Shown here: piece by piece, positions 8,410 through 15,642 of the stretch
How the letters are laid out: each line of letters opens with the position of its first letter
Position numbering within the stretch: position 1 is the first letter of the stretch
From: Caulobacterales bacterium
Lineage (GTDB): Bacteria > Pseudomonadota > Alphaproteobacteria > Caulobacterales > Caulobacteraceae
Direction of reading: 5' to 3'
Assembly (NCBI GenBank): GCA_947475655.1
Contig: CANJOB010000008.1
Span: 1 to 38,913, forward strand
Length of the DNA: 38,913 bases
The notes under the pieces: model-generated
What the model saw: only the letters and a program-made list of their open reading frames with translations
Told to the model about the DNA's origin: nothing
The model's database searches: none
Program-made: the position numbers and the translations under genes

Positions 8410-9755
8410 TTGGCCTTCTTCTTCGCCGCCTTCACGGCCTTGAACTTGGTCGCCCAGCCGCTCTTTTCGGTCTGGGCCGCGCGGCCCACCGCCAGGTCGC
8501 CCGGGGCGACGTCGCGGGTGATCACCGAGCCGGACGCGGTCATGGCTCCCTCGCCCACCGTCACCGGCGCGACCAGGGCGGTGTTGGAGCCGATGAAGGC
8601 GTTCGCCCCGACATGGGTGTCGAACTTCTCGAAGCCGTCGTAGTTGCAGAAGATGGTGCCGGCGCCGATGTTGGCCCCGGCCCCGACACTGCCGTCTCCC
8701 AGGTAGCTGAGGTGGTTGGCCTTGGCGCCCTTGCCGACCTTGACCTTCTTCACCTCGACGAAGTTGCCGATGTGGGCGTCCTCGCCGATGTCGGCGCCGG
8801 GCCGCAGCCGCGCATAGGGGCCGACCACCGCGCCGGCGCGCACATGGGCGCCCTCCAGGTGGCTGAAGGCGCGGATGCGGGCGCCCGCTTCCACCGTAAC
8901 GCCAGGCGCGAACACGACGTTGGGCTCGACCACCGCGCCGGGCGCCAGCCTGGTGTCCCACGACAAGAACACCGTGTGCGGTGCGCTCATGCACACCCCG
9001 GCCTCCAGCGCCTCGCGGCGGCGCAGGCCTTGCCAGATGGCCTCTGCAGCGGCCAGTTCGGCCTGGCTGTTGACCCCCTGCACGGCGGCCTCCGGCGCCA
9101 TGACGGCGCGGGTGAGCAGTTCGCGCCCGTGGACGAGGCCGATCACGTCGGTGAGGTAGTACTCGCCCTTGGAATTGGCGTTGGTGACGTGGCTGAGCAG
9201 GTCGAACAGCAGGGCGCGGTCGGCGGCCAGCACGCCGCTGTTGCACTGCTTGACCGCGCGGACGGTCTCGTCCGCCTCCTTGGCCTCGACGATGCGCAGC
9301 AGTTCGCCGCGCGGGTTGATGATCAGCCGGCCGTATTCCGCCGGGTCATGGGCGACGAAGCCGAGCACGGCGACGTCCGTCCCCTTGCCGCGCAGGTCGA
9401 ACAGCGGCGCCACTGAGGGGGCGGTCAGCAGCGGGCAGTCGGCATAGGTCACCACAACGTCGCCGTCGAAGGACGCCAGCGCGTCCCTGGCCGCCAGCAC
9501 GGCATGGCCGGTGCCCAGCGGCGGGTCCTGGATCGCCACCGCGTCCTTGCCCAGGCGTTTGACCACATGGTCGGCCACGGCGGGGCTGTGGGTTCCGGCC
9601 ACCACCACGATCTTCTCGCAGCCCAGGGCCTGCGCCGCGTCTATGGCGTGGTCGAGCAGGGTCCGGCCGCCCATCAGGTGCAGCACCTTGGGTGTCGGCG
9701 AGCGCATCCGCGTGCCCTGTCCGGCGGCGAGAATCACGGCGGCGCGTGCGGTCAT
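8406..9755 (-). CDS. glmU: Bifunctional UDP-N-acetylglucosamine pyrophosphorylase / glucosamine-1-phosphate N-acetyltransferase
   Basis: Makes UDP-GlcNAc for peptidoglycan and LPS: the C-terminal domain acetylates glucosamine 1-phosphate and the N-terminal domain uridylates it. The 449 residues begin with the nucleotidyltransferase signature AAGQGTRM (10-17) and Lys23. GTGHAVL and YADCPLL follow, then a left-handed beta-helix of hexapeptide repeats from about residue 250, with [20 protein letters not shown] and [19 protein letters not shown] of the acetyl-CoA site. A basic Lys/Ala-rich tail ([10 protein letters not shown]) ends the protein. It is the first gene of the minus-strand run glmU-rpiA-gor-ligase. 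The 64-nt gap to divergent gph should hold both promoters, but I could not pick a convincing one. Confidence 0.97.
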   Translation of the reverse strand: MTARAAVILAAGQGTRMRSPTPKVLHLMGGRTLLDHAIDAAQALGCEKIVVVAGTHSPAVADHVVKRLGKDAVAIQDPPLGTGHAVLAARDALASFDGDVVVTYADCPLLTAPSVAPLFDLRGKGTDVAVLGFVAHDPAEYGRLIINPRGELLRIVEAKEADETVRAVKQCNSGVLAADRALLFDLLSHVTNANSKGEYYLTDVIGLVHGRELLTRAVMAPEAAVQGVNSQAELAAAEAIWQGLRRREALEAGVCMSAPHTVFLSWDTRLAPGAVVEPNVVFAPGVTVEAGARIRAFSHLEGAHVRAGAVVGPYARLRPGADIGEDAHIGNFVEVKKVKVGKGAKANHLSYLGDGSVGAGANIGAGTIFCNYDGFEKFDTHVGANAFIGSNTALVAPVTVGEGAMTASGSVITRDVAPGDLAVGRAAQTEKSGWATKFKAVKAAKKKAK

Positions 9756-9819
9756 GTCAGCGACTCAAACCCCCATTGCGGCTTGCAACTCCCACTCCTT
9801 TAGCCGAAAGGCGGCGTTC

Positions 9820-10512
9820 ATGCATAACCTCCCCGACATGACCGGCGCGACGATCGCCTTCGACCTCGACGGCACCCTGGTCGACACCGCCCCCGACCTG
9901 GTCGGGACCCTGAACGCGATCCTGGCCGAGCATGGCCTGCCGACCCATGGCGCGCAGGCGGTCAAGGGCATGGTCGGGGCTGGGGCCTGGAACCTGATCA
10001 AGCGGGGCTTCGCCGCCTCGGGCGAGCCGCTGGGCGAGGACCGCAAGGACGCGCTGTTCGGCCGCTTCATCGACATCTACGAGAACCGCATCGCGCGGGA
10101 GAGCGTCCCCTACCCCGGCTGCCTGAATGCGCTGGACGCCCTGGCCGCCGTCGGGGCGACTCTGGTGGTCTGCACCAACAAGTACAGCCGCGGCTCGGAC
10201 CTGCTGCTCGAGGCGCTGGGCATGACCCGCCGCTTCGCCGCCGTGATCGGGCCCGACCGTGCGCCCGCGCCCAAGCCGGACGCCCGCCACATCGCCGCCG
10301 CCGTCGAAGCGGCCGGGGGCAGCCTGGACCGCTGCGTGATGGTCGGCGACAGCATCACCGACTTCAACGCCGCCCGCGCCACCGGCGTGCCGGTGATCCT
10401 CGTGCCGTTCGGCTACAGCGACGTTCCCGCCGCCACCCTGGCCGCCGACGCCTTCTGCGAGACCTGGGACGAGATTCCCGAAGCCTGCGGGCGGCTCTTG
10501 TCGCGGGGGTGA
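9820..10512 (+). CDS. gph: Phosphoglycolate phosphatase (HAD superfamily)
   Basis: A 230-residue cytoplasmic HAD phosphatase that removes phosphate from 2-phosphoglycolate, a by-product of DNA repair and photorespiratory-type chemistry. I chose ATG 9820 because GAAAGG lies 9 nt upstream. ATG 9838 is an alternative, and the ORF-track start at 9511 lies inside glmU on the other strand. Motif I FDLDGTLVDT has the catalytic Asp15 and Asp17. Motif II is VVCTNK, the motif III Lys lies in PAPKPDARH, and motif IV is MVGDSITDF. The cap domain lies between residues 30 and 95. Close HAD relatives with other substrates cannot be excluded, but the sequence pattern and length fit Gph. Confidence 0.9.
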   Translation: MHNLPDMTGATIAFDLDGTLVDTAPDLVGTLNAILAEHGLPTHGAQAVKGMVGAGAWNLIKRGFAASGEPLGEDRKDALFGRFIDIYENRIARESVPYPGCLNALDALAAVGATLVVCTNKYSRGSDLLLEALGMTRRFAAVIGPDRAPAPKPDARHIAAAVEAAGGSLDRCVMVGDSITDFNAARATGVPVILVPFGYSDVPAATLAADAFCETWDEIPEACGRLLSRG

Positions 10513-10526
10513 CCCCAAGCTATAGA
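10498..10526 (+). promoter_or_regulatory. Candidate promoter for tRNA-Val
   Basis: TTGTCGC, 14 nt, GCTATAGA, close to the Caulobacter housekeeping consensus TTGaCgS-N10-14-GCTANAWC. It overlaps the gph stop region and ends 29 nt before the tRNA, a sensible position for a short tRNA leader. This is a pattern match only. Confidence 0.45.
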
Positions 10527-10555
10527 CCCGCCTCCTTTTGATCGAACGATCAGAC

Positions 10556-10630
10556 GGACGCGTAGCTCAGCGGGAGAGCACGCCCTTCACACGGGCGGGG
10601 TCGTAGGTTCAATCCCTACCGCGTCCACCA
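10556..10630 (+). tRNA. tRNA-Val (anticodon CAC)
   Basis: A complete cloverleaf can be drawn. The acceptor stem is GGACGCG/CGCGTCC and the D-stem GCTC/GAGC. The anticodon stem CGCCC/GGGCG encloses loop TTCACAC with anticodon CAC, and the T-arm is GTAGG-TTCAATC-CCTAC. The CCA end is encoded. It reads GUG valine codons, common in this high-GC genome. CTCCCCTTTT follows and may help termination. I looked for an attachment-site duplication of the tRNA 3' end downstream and saw none. The rest of 10631-10869 holds an AT-rich patch near 10680-10720 and a hairpin, but no gene. Confidence 0.97.
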
Positions 10631-10817
10631 CTCCCCTTTTCCAGCCAGAAACCCCCGCCAGGGCCGCATAAAACGTGGCTATCTAGTATTTACTTATCCA
10701 GTAATCACTGTATAAGGATCGTGACACCGAACGAGACCACGGCCCGAGCAGCTCGACCCGACAGCCCCCCGTCCCAGGCTGTTCGAAGTCAGGGGATCCA
10801 AGCGGTAAGTCACAGTA

Positions 10818-10845
10818 TCCAGGCGGGGTGAAAGCCCCGCCTGGA
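10818..10845 (-). terminator. Inverted repeat, probable terminator of the XRE/unknown-protein unit
   Basis: A perfect 11-bp inverted repeat, TCCAGGCGGGG / CCCCGCCTGGA, with a 6-nt loop lies 24 nt beyond the stop of the minus-strand 371-residue gene. There is no clean T-run on the minus strand, so efficiency is uncertain. Confidence 0.6.
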
Positions 10846-10869
10846 AATCCTGAAAAACCCCTAGAAAAT

Positions 10870-11985
10870 CTAGAAAATGATGTCGACGTGGCCGCCCACG
10901 GCGGTCAGGACGATCGGGTGCTGGTCGTCCGGCAGCAGCAAGCTGCTGTCGGGCTGGACCGCCTCGACGCCGTCCGGCGCGGTCGCCGTATCGGTCCCGA
11001 CCACGTCCGGCCGCTCGTCGCCCGTGGCGGCGCGCTCCAGGCCCGGCGACACCACCGAGGGCACCTTCACCACCGACAGGTCGGCCGAAGACCCGCCCTG
11101 GGTGAAGAAGTTCAGCACCACGCCCATCGAACCGCCGGCCGGCACGGCGCCCGACAGGCCGCCGACGTCATAGACATCGCCGCCGCCGTCGGACTTGGCC
11201 ACCGGCGTCCCGCCCTTGGCGAGTTGCAGCGACAGGGTCTGGCCATCGTTGTGACGGGTCGTCGCCGGCAGTTCGCGTACGTCGTCATTGGCGGCGAAGG
11301 CCTGGGCGGAGGTGGACTGGAACATCGCCGGGATCGGCGGCGCGAGCATCGGCTCGGCCAGCGATGCGGCGTTGGCCATGGGCACGTAGAAATCGTCAGC
11401 CGCGTTGGCAATGTTCAGCAGGGCGCCCCCGCCCTGGAAGCTCATCTCGGCCTGATAGACCTCCGGCGCGGCCGCCACCCCCCAGTCGGGCATGGAAGCG
11501 GTCTCGATCATGCGGAACGACGGCTGGGCCTCGGTGAACTCCGGCAGCGTCGGGGTGTCGAACACACCGTCATAGTTGGCCGGGCGATCGTAGGGGAACG
11601 GGTCGGCCATATCGCCGTCCATCGCGGCGAACATGGCGTAGGCCTGGGTCGGCATGCCATCGCCCAGCCCGGCCGCGGCGGCCGCCAGGCGGCGCAGTTG
11701 CGGATCGGCGATGAAGCGGTCGACCGCGGCTGAAAGGCTCGGCCCCTCGGTGACGATGTCCTCGGCCTCGACGACGAAAATCTCTCGGATGCGGGCAACG
11801 TGGACGACCACCTCGCCGGTTTCATCCAGAACCGCGCACCAGGGATCGCCGCTATCGGTGACGCCGAAGGCCAGGTCGCGGGCGATCCGTCCGGGCAGCT
11901 GATCGACGAGCGTCGTCAACTGGCCACGTTCGAACGTGGTCCAGTCGTTGGCAACCCGAAGTTTCAGCTCGAGAACATTGCCCAT
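10870..11985 (-). CDS. Unassigned 371-residue protein paired with an XRE regulator
   Basis: I do not recognise a named family. ATG 11985 (MGNVLELKLRVANDW) lies 10 nt after the stop of the upstream regulator gene; the longer ORF-track start overlaps that gene in another frame. Residues 1 to about 100 look like a compact alpha/beta domain: WTTFERGQLTTLVDQLPGR, GVTDSGDPWCAVLD, GEVVVHVARIREIFVV, then SLSAAVDRFIADPQLRR. The DPW..V-D..GEVVVH-AR block feels like a recurring alphaproteobacterial motif, but I cannot name it. Residues 100-371 are Ala/Gly/Pro-rich with acidic patches and low predicted order (GGGDVYDVGGLSGAVPAGG). The end is a hydrophobic tail HPIVLTAVGGHVDIIF. There is no signal peptide or clear transmembrane helix. 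Tight spacing to the regulator suggests co-expression. Confidence 0.8.
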   Translation of the reverse strand: MGNVLELKLRVANDWTTFERGQLTTLVDQLPGRIARDLAFGVTDSGDPWCAVLDETGEVVVHVARIREIFVVEAEDIVTEGPSLSAAVDRFIADPQLRRLAAAAAGLGDGMPTQAYAMFAAMDGDMADPFPYDRPANYDGVFDTPTLPEFTEAQPSFRMIETASMPDWGVAAAPEVYQAEMSFQGGGALLNIANAADDFYVPMANAASLAEPMLAPPIPAMFQSTSAQAFAANDDVRELPATTRHNDGQTLSLQLAKGGTPVAKSDGGGDVYDVGGLSGAVPAGGSMGVVLNFFTQGGSSADLSVVKVPSVVSPGLERAATGDERPDVVGTDTATAPDGVEAVQPDSSLLLPDDQHPIVLTAVGGHVDIIF

Positions 11986-11995
11986 GCGGTCGTGC

Positions 11996-12322
11996 TCAGT
12001 TCGCTCCCACGGCCTTGCGCTGCGCCGCCAGGAACAGCAGGCGATAAAGCTCGGGCTCATAGTGGCGCAGCAGGGTGCGGGCGAACACCTCCGGGTCGAC
12101 CCCGACGGCCCGCGCCCAGGCGCCCTGAATCTCGGTCGGCACCCGGCCGACCCCGCCTTCAACCTGCGAAATGAAGGTGTAGTAGCGAAGGTTGACCAGC
12201 TCGGCCAACTCGGCCTGGGTCAGGCCGGCGCTCTCGCGCAGGCCTTTGAGCCACCGCCCGGCTTCCCGGCGTAGCACCTTCGTCTCAGCGGCGCGGGCTG
12301 GATCAACCGCGGCTCTTGGCAT
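11996..12322 (-). CDS. XRE-like helix-turn-helix DNA-binding protein
   Basis: A 108-residue cytoplasmic protein. I prefer ATG 12322 because GGGGGAG lies 8 nt upstream; the TTG six bases earlier would sit too close to it. Residues about 18-65 form a Cro/C1-type helix-turn-helix: WLKGLRESAGLTQAELAELV (helices 1-2) with YYTFISQVEGGVGRVP as the recognition region. An alpha-helical tail follows (ARTLLRHYEPELYRLLF). The tail after the HTH resembles small regulators encoded directly upstream of their partner gene. It is probably translated with the 371-residue protein and may autoregulate through the AT-rich region upstream. It does not look like a classical toxin-antitoxin antitoxin, since the partner is large and not toxin-like. 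Confidence 0.85.
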   Translation of the reverse strand: MPRAAVDPARAAETKVLRREAGRWLKGLRESAGLTQAELAELVNLRYYTFISQVEGGVGRVPTEIQGAWARAVGVDPEVFARTLLRHYEPELYRLLFLAAQRKAVGAN

Positions 12323-12427
12323 GCTCAAAGCTCCCCCAGGGCGGACCCGCCTACAGTCGATGCTGGACTTAATTCGTACCGGCGCGGTCGCGTTGTCAAT
12401 GAGCCGGAAAGGTAGGGAAGTTATTGC

Positions 12428-12448
12428 GTTATTACTAGACTTATTATA
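12428..12448 (-). promoter_or_regulatory. AT-rich promoter/operator region upstream of the XRE gene
   Basis: An unusually AT-rich stretch in this high-GC window, with a perfect TATAAT (+ strand 12443-12448 reversed) on the minus strand and three TTATT repeats on the plus strand. It lies about 110 nt upstream of the XRE start and about 40 nt upstream of the small plus-strand gene. It could therefore serve either gene and be the operator of the regulator. No good -35 is visible at 17 nt. Confidence 0.4.
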
Positions 12449-12486
12449 CCGAACACGCTCAGTGGCGTTTGCGACGGAGGTGCGGC

Positions 12487-12867
12487 ATGAGAAAAGTCGA
12501 CGGCTTGCTGGCCCTGAGCCTCTGTCTGGCCTGGGCCGCCTACCACGATCCGGCCGCCATGGCCGTGGTCGCCGGAGCCGGATTCATCCCGGTCCCGTCC
12601 GCCCGCCTTGCCTCGAAACCTCATGGCCGCGCGCCCATGACGCACCCCGCCGCCCAACCCTGGTTGGAAGCCCTGCTCGGGGCGGTGTCGATCCTGATCG
12701 GCGCCGACCTGCTCGACCTGCATCTCGGGGCGACCCTGGCGGTGCTGGCGCTCTACGCCTTCGCCGTGGCGGTCTCGCCCTGCCTGCGCCGGATGGAGGC
12801 GCCGCGTCTCGCCTTACGCCACCCTGCCCGCGCGTCGGCTCAGCAGCAGCATCAGCCCGGCGGCTAG
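12487..12867 (+). CDS. Small hypothetical membrane protein
   Basis: A 126-residue protein. ATG 12487 has a strong GGAGG 6 nt upstream, the main reason to believe the ORF; the ORF-track start 18 nt earlier has none. The N-terminus is a hydrophobic segment or signal (KVDGLLALSLCLAWAAY). Two further hydrophobic stretches are at about residues 60-78 (LEALLGAVSILIGADLLDL) and 82-100 (GATLAVLALYAFAVAV). No family recognised. The last 54 nt overlap the 3' end of the convergent MFS gene, so the C-terminal 17 residues (Gln/His-rich) are antisense to it and may not be conserved. An overlapping minus-strand ORF in this region looks less plausible. Confidence 0.55.
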   Translation: MRKVDGLLALSLCLAWAAYHDPAAMAVVAGAGFIPVPSARLASKPHGRAPMTHPAAQPWLEALLGAVSILIGADLLDLHLGATLAVLALYAFAVAVSPCLRRMEAPRLALRHPARASAQQQHQPGG

Positions 12868-14058
12868 GACGCCCGCCGTCCCAACCAGGTTGGGCAGGCC
12901 CAGCCACGGCGCGGCCATGCCGATGGCGAAGGCGCCGACCGCGGGGCCGGAGCGGAACAGCAGGCTGAAGATCGACAGCACCCGGCCGCGGTAGGCCGGC
13001 TCGGCCCGATGCTGCAGCAGCGACTGCAGGCTGATGTTGCAAATCACATGGCAGACCCCGACCGCCGCCATGGCCGGCAGGGCCACTCTAAGATCGCGGG
13101 TGACGCAGAAGATCAGAAGAAACACGCACATGCCGGCGCCCGAGGCGAACATCAGCGGGATGAGCGGCTTGCCGCCGTGGCGCTTCATCATGAAGACGGC
13201 GCCGGCCATGGCCCCCAGGCCCTGAGCTGTCAGCAGCAGGCCCAGGGTCTGCGGCCCGCCGGCGAACACCGCCCCGGCGAAGGCCGGCAGCAGCTCGGAG
13301 AACGGCCTCGCCAGCAGGGCGAAGATGACGGCCGCGCCGACGATCAGGGCGATGGCCGGGGTGCGGGCGACATAGGCGAAGCCGCCGGCCATGTCCTGCA
13401 GAAACGGCCGGTGATGTGTGCCGGGCGGGTGGTGGATGTAGCCGCGCAGGCGCGACAGCACGAAGATCATCGCCAGGAAGGAGGCGCTGTTGACCGCGAA
13501 CACCGCCGCCGCCCCGCCCTTGGCCAGCAGCAGCCCGGCCGCCGCCGGCCCAATGCTGCGGGCCACCGCGATCCCGACCGAGTTCATGGCGATGGCTTGG
13601 GAGATCCCGCCCTCCGGGGCCAGGAAGTTGATGGTCGTCATCCGCACCGGATTGTTGAACCCGCTGATGGTCGACTCGATCAGGGCGAACATCATCAGCA
13701 GGCCGATGGTCATGGCCCCGAAGGCCGACAGAGCGCACAGCACCAGGGCGTTGAGCAGCAGCAGCCGCTGGGTGGTCATGAACACCACATAGGGCGAGCG
13801 GCGGTCGGCCATGGTCCCGGCCAGGGGCGCCACCCACAGCAGCGACAGCAGTTCCATCAGCGCCATGGCGCCGACCCACTGCACCGAATGGGTCAGGTCC
13901 CACGCCAGCCAGCCCATGGCGGTCTTCTGCATCCAGCTGCCGATGGCGGAGACGCACTGGGCGGTGGTGTAGGCGCGGATCGGTCCGGTGGTGGCGGGCC
14001 GCTCGAACTCGGACCGGGTTTCCTCGGGGATGGGGGATGGGGGCTCAAGCGACTCCAT
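12814..14058 (-). CDS. MFS transporter, EntS/MFS_3-like exporter
   Basis: A 414-residue inner-membrane protein with 12 predicted helices after a polar N-terminal 25 residues. The pattern resembles the MFS_3 (EntS, enterobactin-exporter-like) group: AIGSWMQKTAMGWLAWDLT in helix 1, SLLWVAPLAGTMADRRS with the loop 2-3 signature, FNNPVRMTTINFLAP, then AMNSVGIAVARSIGPAAAG, and in the second half LLTAQGLGAMAGAVFMMKRHGG. Members export small molecules such as siderophores or drugs by proton antiport. No siderophore genes are nearby, so substrate is open. It is divergent from the NTF2-like gene 51 nt away. Confidence 0.9.
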   Translation of the reverse strand: MESLEPPSPIPEETRSEFERPATTGPIRAYTTAQCVSAIGSWMQKTAMGWLAWDLTHSVQWVGAMALMELLSLLWVAPLAGTMADRRSPYVVFMTTQRLLLLNALVLCALSAFGAMTIGLLMMFALIESTISGFNNPVRMTTINFLAPEGGISQAIAMNSVGIAVARSIGPAAAGLLLAKGGAAAVFAVNSASFLAMIFVLSRLRGYIHHPPGTHHRPFLQDMAGGFAYVARTPAIALIVGAAVIFALLARPFSELLPAFAGAVFAGGPQTLGLLLTAQGLGAMAGAVFMMKRHGGKPLIPLMFASGAGMCVFLLIFCVTRDLRVALPAMAAVGVCHVICNISLQSLLQHRAEPAYRGRVLSIFSLLFRSGPAVGAFAIGMAAPWLGLPNLVGTAGVLAAGLMLLLSRRAGRVA

Positions 14059-14109
14059 GGGGTGTCTCTAGCTCTTCCCGCCGCCGCCAGACAGGGCTAG
14101 CGAGGAGGC

Positions 14110-14487
14110 ATGACCAGCGCCGAAGATTCCGTCCGCGCCCGGCGGCGGCTGACCAACAAACTGATTGCCGGCAAGGACGCTCAGCGCCTGGCGCCCTTCT
14201 TCACGCCCGACGCGGTGCTGATCGCCGGCGACGGAGCGTCGATCCTCGGCCGCGCGGCGATCATCGAGGCCTTCGCTGCCCAGTTCGCCGACCCCGGCTT
14301 CATCGCCTATGTGCGCGAGACCGCCAGCGTCTCCCTCGACGCCCAGGGGGACCGGGCCGCAGAGCACGGGCGATGGCAGGGCCGCTGGACCAACGCTCCG
14401 CCGATGGGCGGCGACTACCTGGCCGTCTGGCGAAGGGTGACCGGCCAGTGGGTGATCGAGCGCGAGCTGTACGTGACCTTGGCTTGA
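14110..14487 (+). CDS. NTF2-like / SnoaL-type (DUF4440-like) protein
   Basis: A 125-residue soluble protein with a cone-shaped alpha+beta NTF2-like fold predicted from the pattern. There is an N-terminal helix, RLTNKLIAGKDAQRLAPFFTPDAVLIAGDGASILGRAAI, and later strands GRWQGRWTNAPPMGGDYLAVWRR and WVIERELYVTL. Such proteins bind small ligands or act as isomerases/hydrolases; no specific reaction can be proposed. GAGGAGG sits just before ATG. It precedes the MBL-fold array by 55 nt on the same strand and could be co-transcribed with it. Confidence 0.82.
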   Translation: MTSAEDSVRARRRLTNKLIAGKDAQRLAPFFTPDAVLIAGDGASILGRAAIIEAFAAQFADPGFIAYVRETASVSLDAQGDRAAEHGRWQGRWTNAPPMGGDYLAVWRRVTGQWVIERELYVTLA

Positions 14488-14542
14488 CCGCAACAGGCCG
14501 GCGGCGTCAGCTGGCCGGCGAAATCAGCTCGGGGAGGATTTC

Positions 14543-15496
14543 ATGCGCCTTGAAGGTACGACACTGGCGTTCGCCGCGGCGACGGGTCTCGCGGCCTGCA
14601 CGCTTCTGTTCGCGCCCGCGGCGCCTGTGGCCCAGCCGCCCCCGCGGCCCGCGGGTCCTCCCGGGTCGTGTGGAACGGCCATGCCGACTTTGCCACCGCC
14701 TCCCCGGACGCAGGCCGCGCCCATCGTCACCGATCTGGGTCAGGGCGTGACGGAGATGGTGGGCGATGGCGGCAACATGGTCCTGCTCAATGGCGCCGAC
14801 GGCCTGATCCTGATCGACGCCCAATACGCCACCAGCGCCGCGAACAACCTGGCGAAGATCGAGCAACTCACGGGCGCCAAGCCGAAATTCCTCGTCAACA
14901 CGCATTTCCATGCCGATCATACGGGCGGAAACGCGGTGTTCGCCCAGGCGGGCGCGACGATTTTTTCCAGCGAGAACGCGCGCAAAAGTCTCCTCAGCCA
15001 GGCGACGACCCCGAAGGTCGCATTGCCCGTCGTCACCTTCCAGGACGGCGTGACCTTTCACCTCAACGGCCAGACCATTCGCGTGTTCAAGGCGCCGTTG
15101 CCGGCGCACTCCGACGGCGATGTGATGATCTATTTCGTCGAGGCCGACGTGCTGCACATGGGCGACCTCTACGCCACGAGTTGCTATCCCGCCGTGGGCT
15201 TCTCGCAGTCGGGATTCATTGCGGCGCTCAAACGAGCGCTTGAGGTCGCCGGCCCCAACACCAAGATCGTCCCCGGCCATGGCGATGTCGCCGGCCGCAA
15301 GGATCTCGAGGCGACGCTGGCCATGCACGAAGGGGCGCGCGCGGCGGTGGAAAAGGCCGTGAAGAGCGGCGCCACGCTGCAGCAGGCGATCACGGCGAAG
15401 CCGCTGGCGCAGTGGACGCCGATGTTCGCGCCGCCAGGCAGCTTTGTCACCGATGATGCCTATGTCACCAAGATCTACACCGAGTTGAAACAGTAG
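14543..15496 (+). CDS. Exported metallo-beta-lactamase-fold hydrolase, copy 1
   Basis: A 317-residue protein with an N-terminal signal (hydrophobic residues 8-28, APAAPVAQ) and a Pro-rich linker of about 30 residues before the MBL domain. The metal site is complete for a dinuclear zinc enzyme: HFHADH (His121, His123, Asp125, His126), His189 in PAHSDGD, Asp208 in HMGD and His246 in PGHGD. The family hydrolyses esters, lactones or beta-lactams; the substrate is not evident, and I would not call it a resistance gene. GGGGAGG precedes ATG. Compared with copies 2 and 3 it lacks an insert of about ten residues before the PVVTFQDG strand. It is the first of three tandem paralogues with duplicated leader sequence. 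Confidence 0.9.
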   Translation: MRLEGTTLAFAAATGLAACTLLFAPAAPVAQPPPRPAGPPGSCGTAMPTLPPPPRTQAAPIVTDLGQGVTEMVGDGGNMVLLNGADGLILIDAQYATSAANNLAKIEQLTGAKPKFLVNTHFHADHTGGNAVFAQAGATIFSSENARKSLLSQATTPKVALPVVTFQDGVTFHLNGQTIRVFKAPLPAHSDGDVMIYFVEADVLHMGDLYATSCYPAVGFSQSGFIAALKRALEVAGPNTKIVPGHGDVAGRKDLEATLAMHEGARAAVEKAVKSGATLQQAITAKPLAQWTPMFAPPGSFVTDDAYVTKIYTELKQ

Positions 15497-15531
15497 TGCG
15501 AACGCCGCGTCGCGCGGTTAAGGGGGATTTC

Positions 15532-15642
15532 ATGCGCCTGAATTTTCGACGCTGGCGTTCGTCGCGGCGACGGGCATCGCCGCCGGCACGCTGCTGTTCG
15601 CGCCCGCGGCCCCTGTTGCCCAGGATTATTCGGCGCCCGTGA
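15532..15642 (+). other. Frameshifted signal-peptide leader of MBL copy 2
   Basis: ATG 15532 follows AAGGGGG and starts a 36-codon frame ending in TGA at 15640-15642. Compared with copy 1, the DNA continues to code for the same signal peptide (TLAFAAATG-like, then LLFAPAAPVAQ) only if one base is added near TTTTCGACG (15543-15551). Thus a one-base deletion, or a sequencing error at the T-run, separates the start from the hydrolase frame. The shifted frame is Arg-rich and has no family resemblance. Confidence 0.75.

Noticed and set aside
7708-9246. 512-residue minus-strand ORF ending in RpiA, as a possible fusion protein
   Set aside because: The upstream 279 residues are glmU read in another frame. 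GTG 8409 overlapping the glmU stop gives a normal-length RpiA.
11996-12322. XRE protein as antitoxin of a toxin-antitoxin pair
   Set aside because: The partner is 371 residues, without RelE/HigB/HipA-like features, and is encoded downstream rather than as a small toxin.
10556-12486. Integrative element using tRNA-Val as attachment site
   Set aside because: No integrase gene and no repeated tRNA 3' end found; only an AT-rich inverted motif remains, reported separately.
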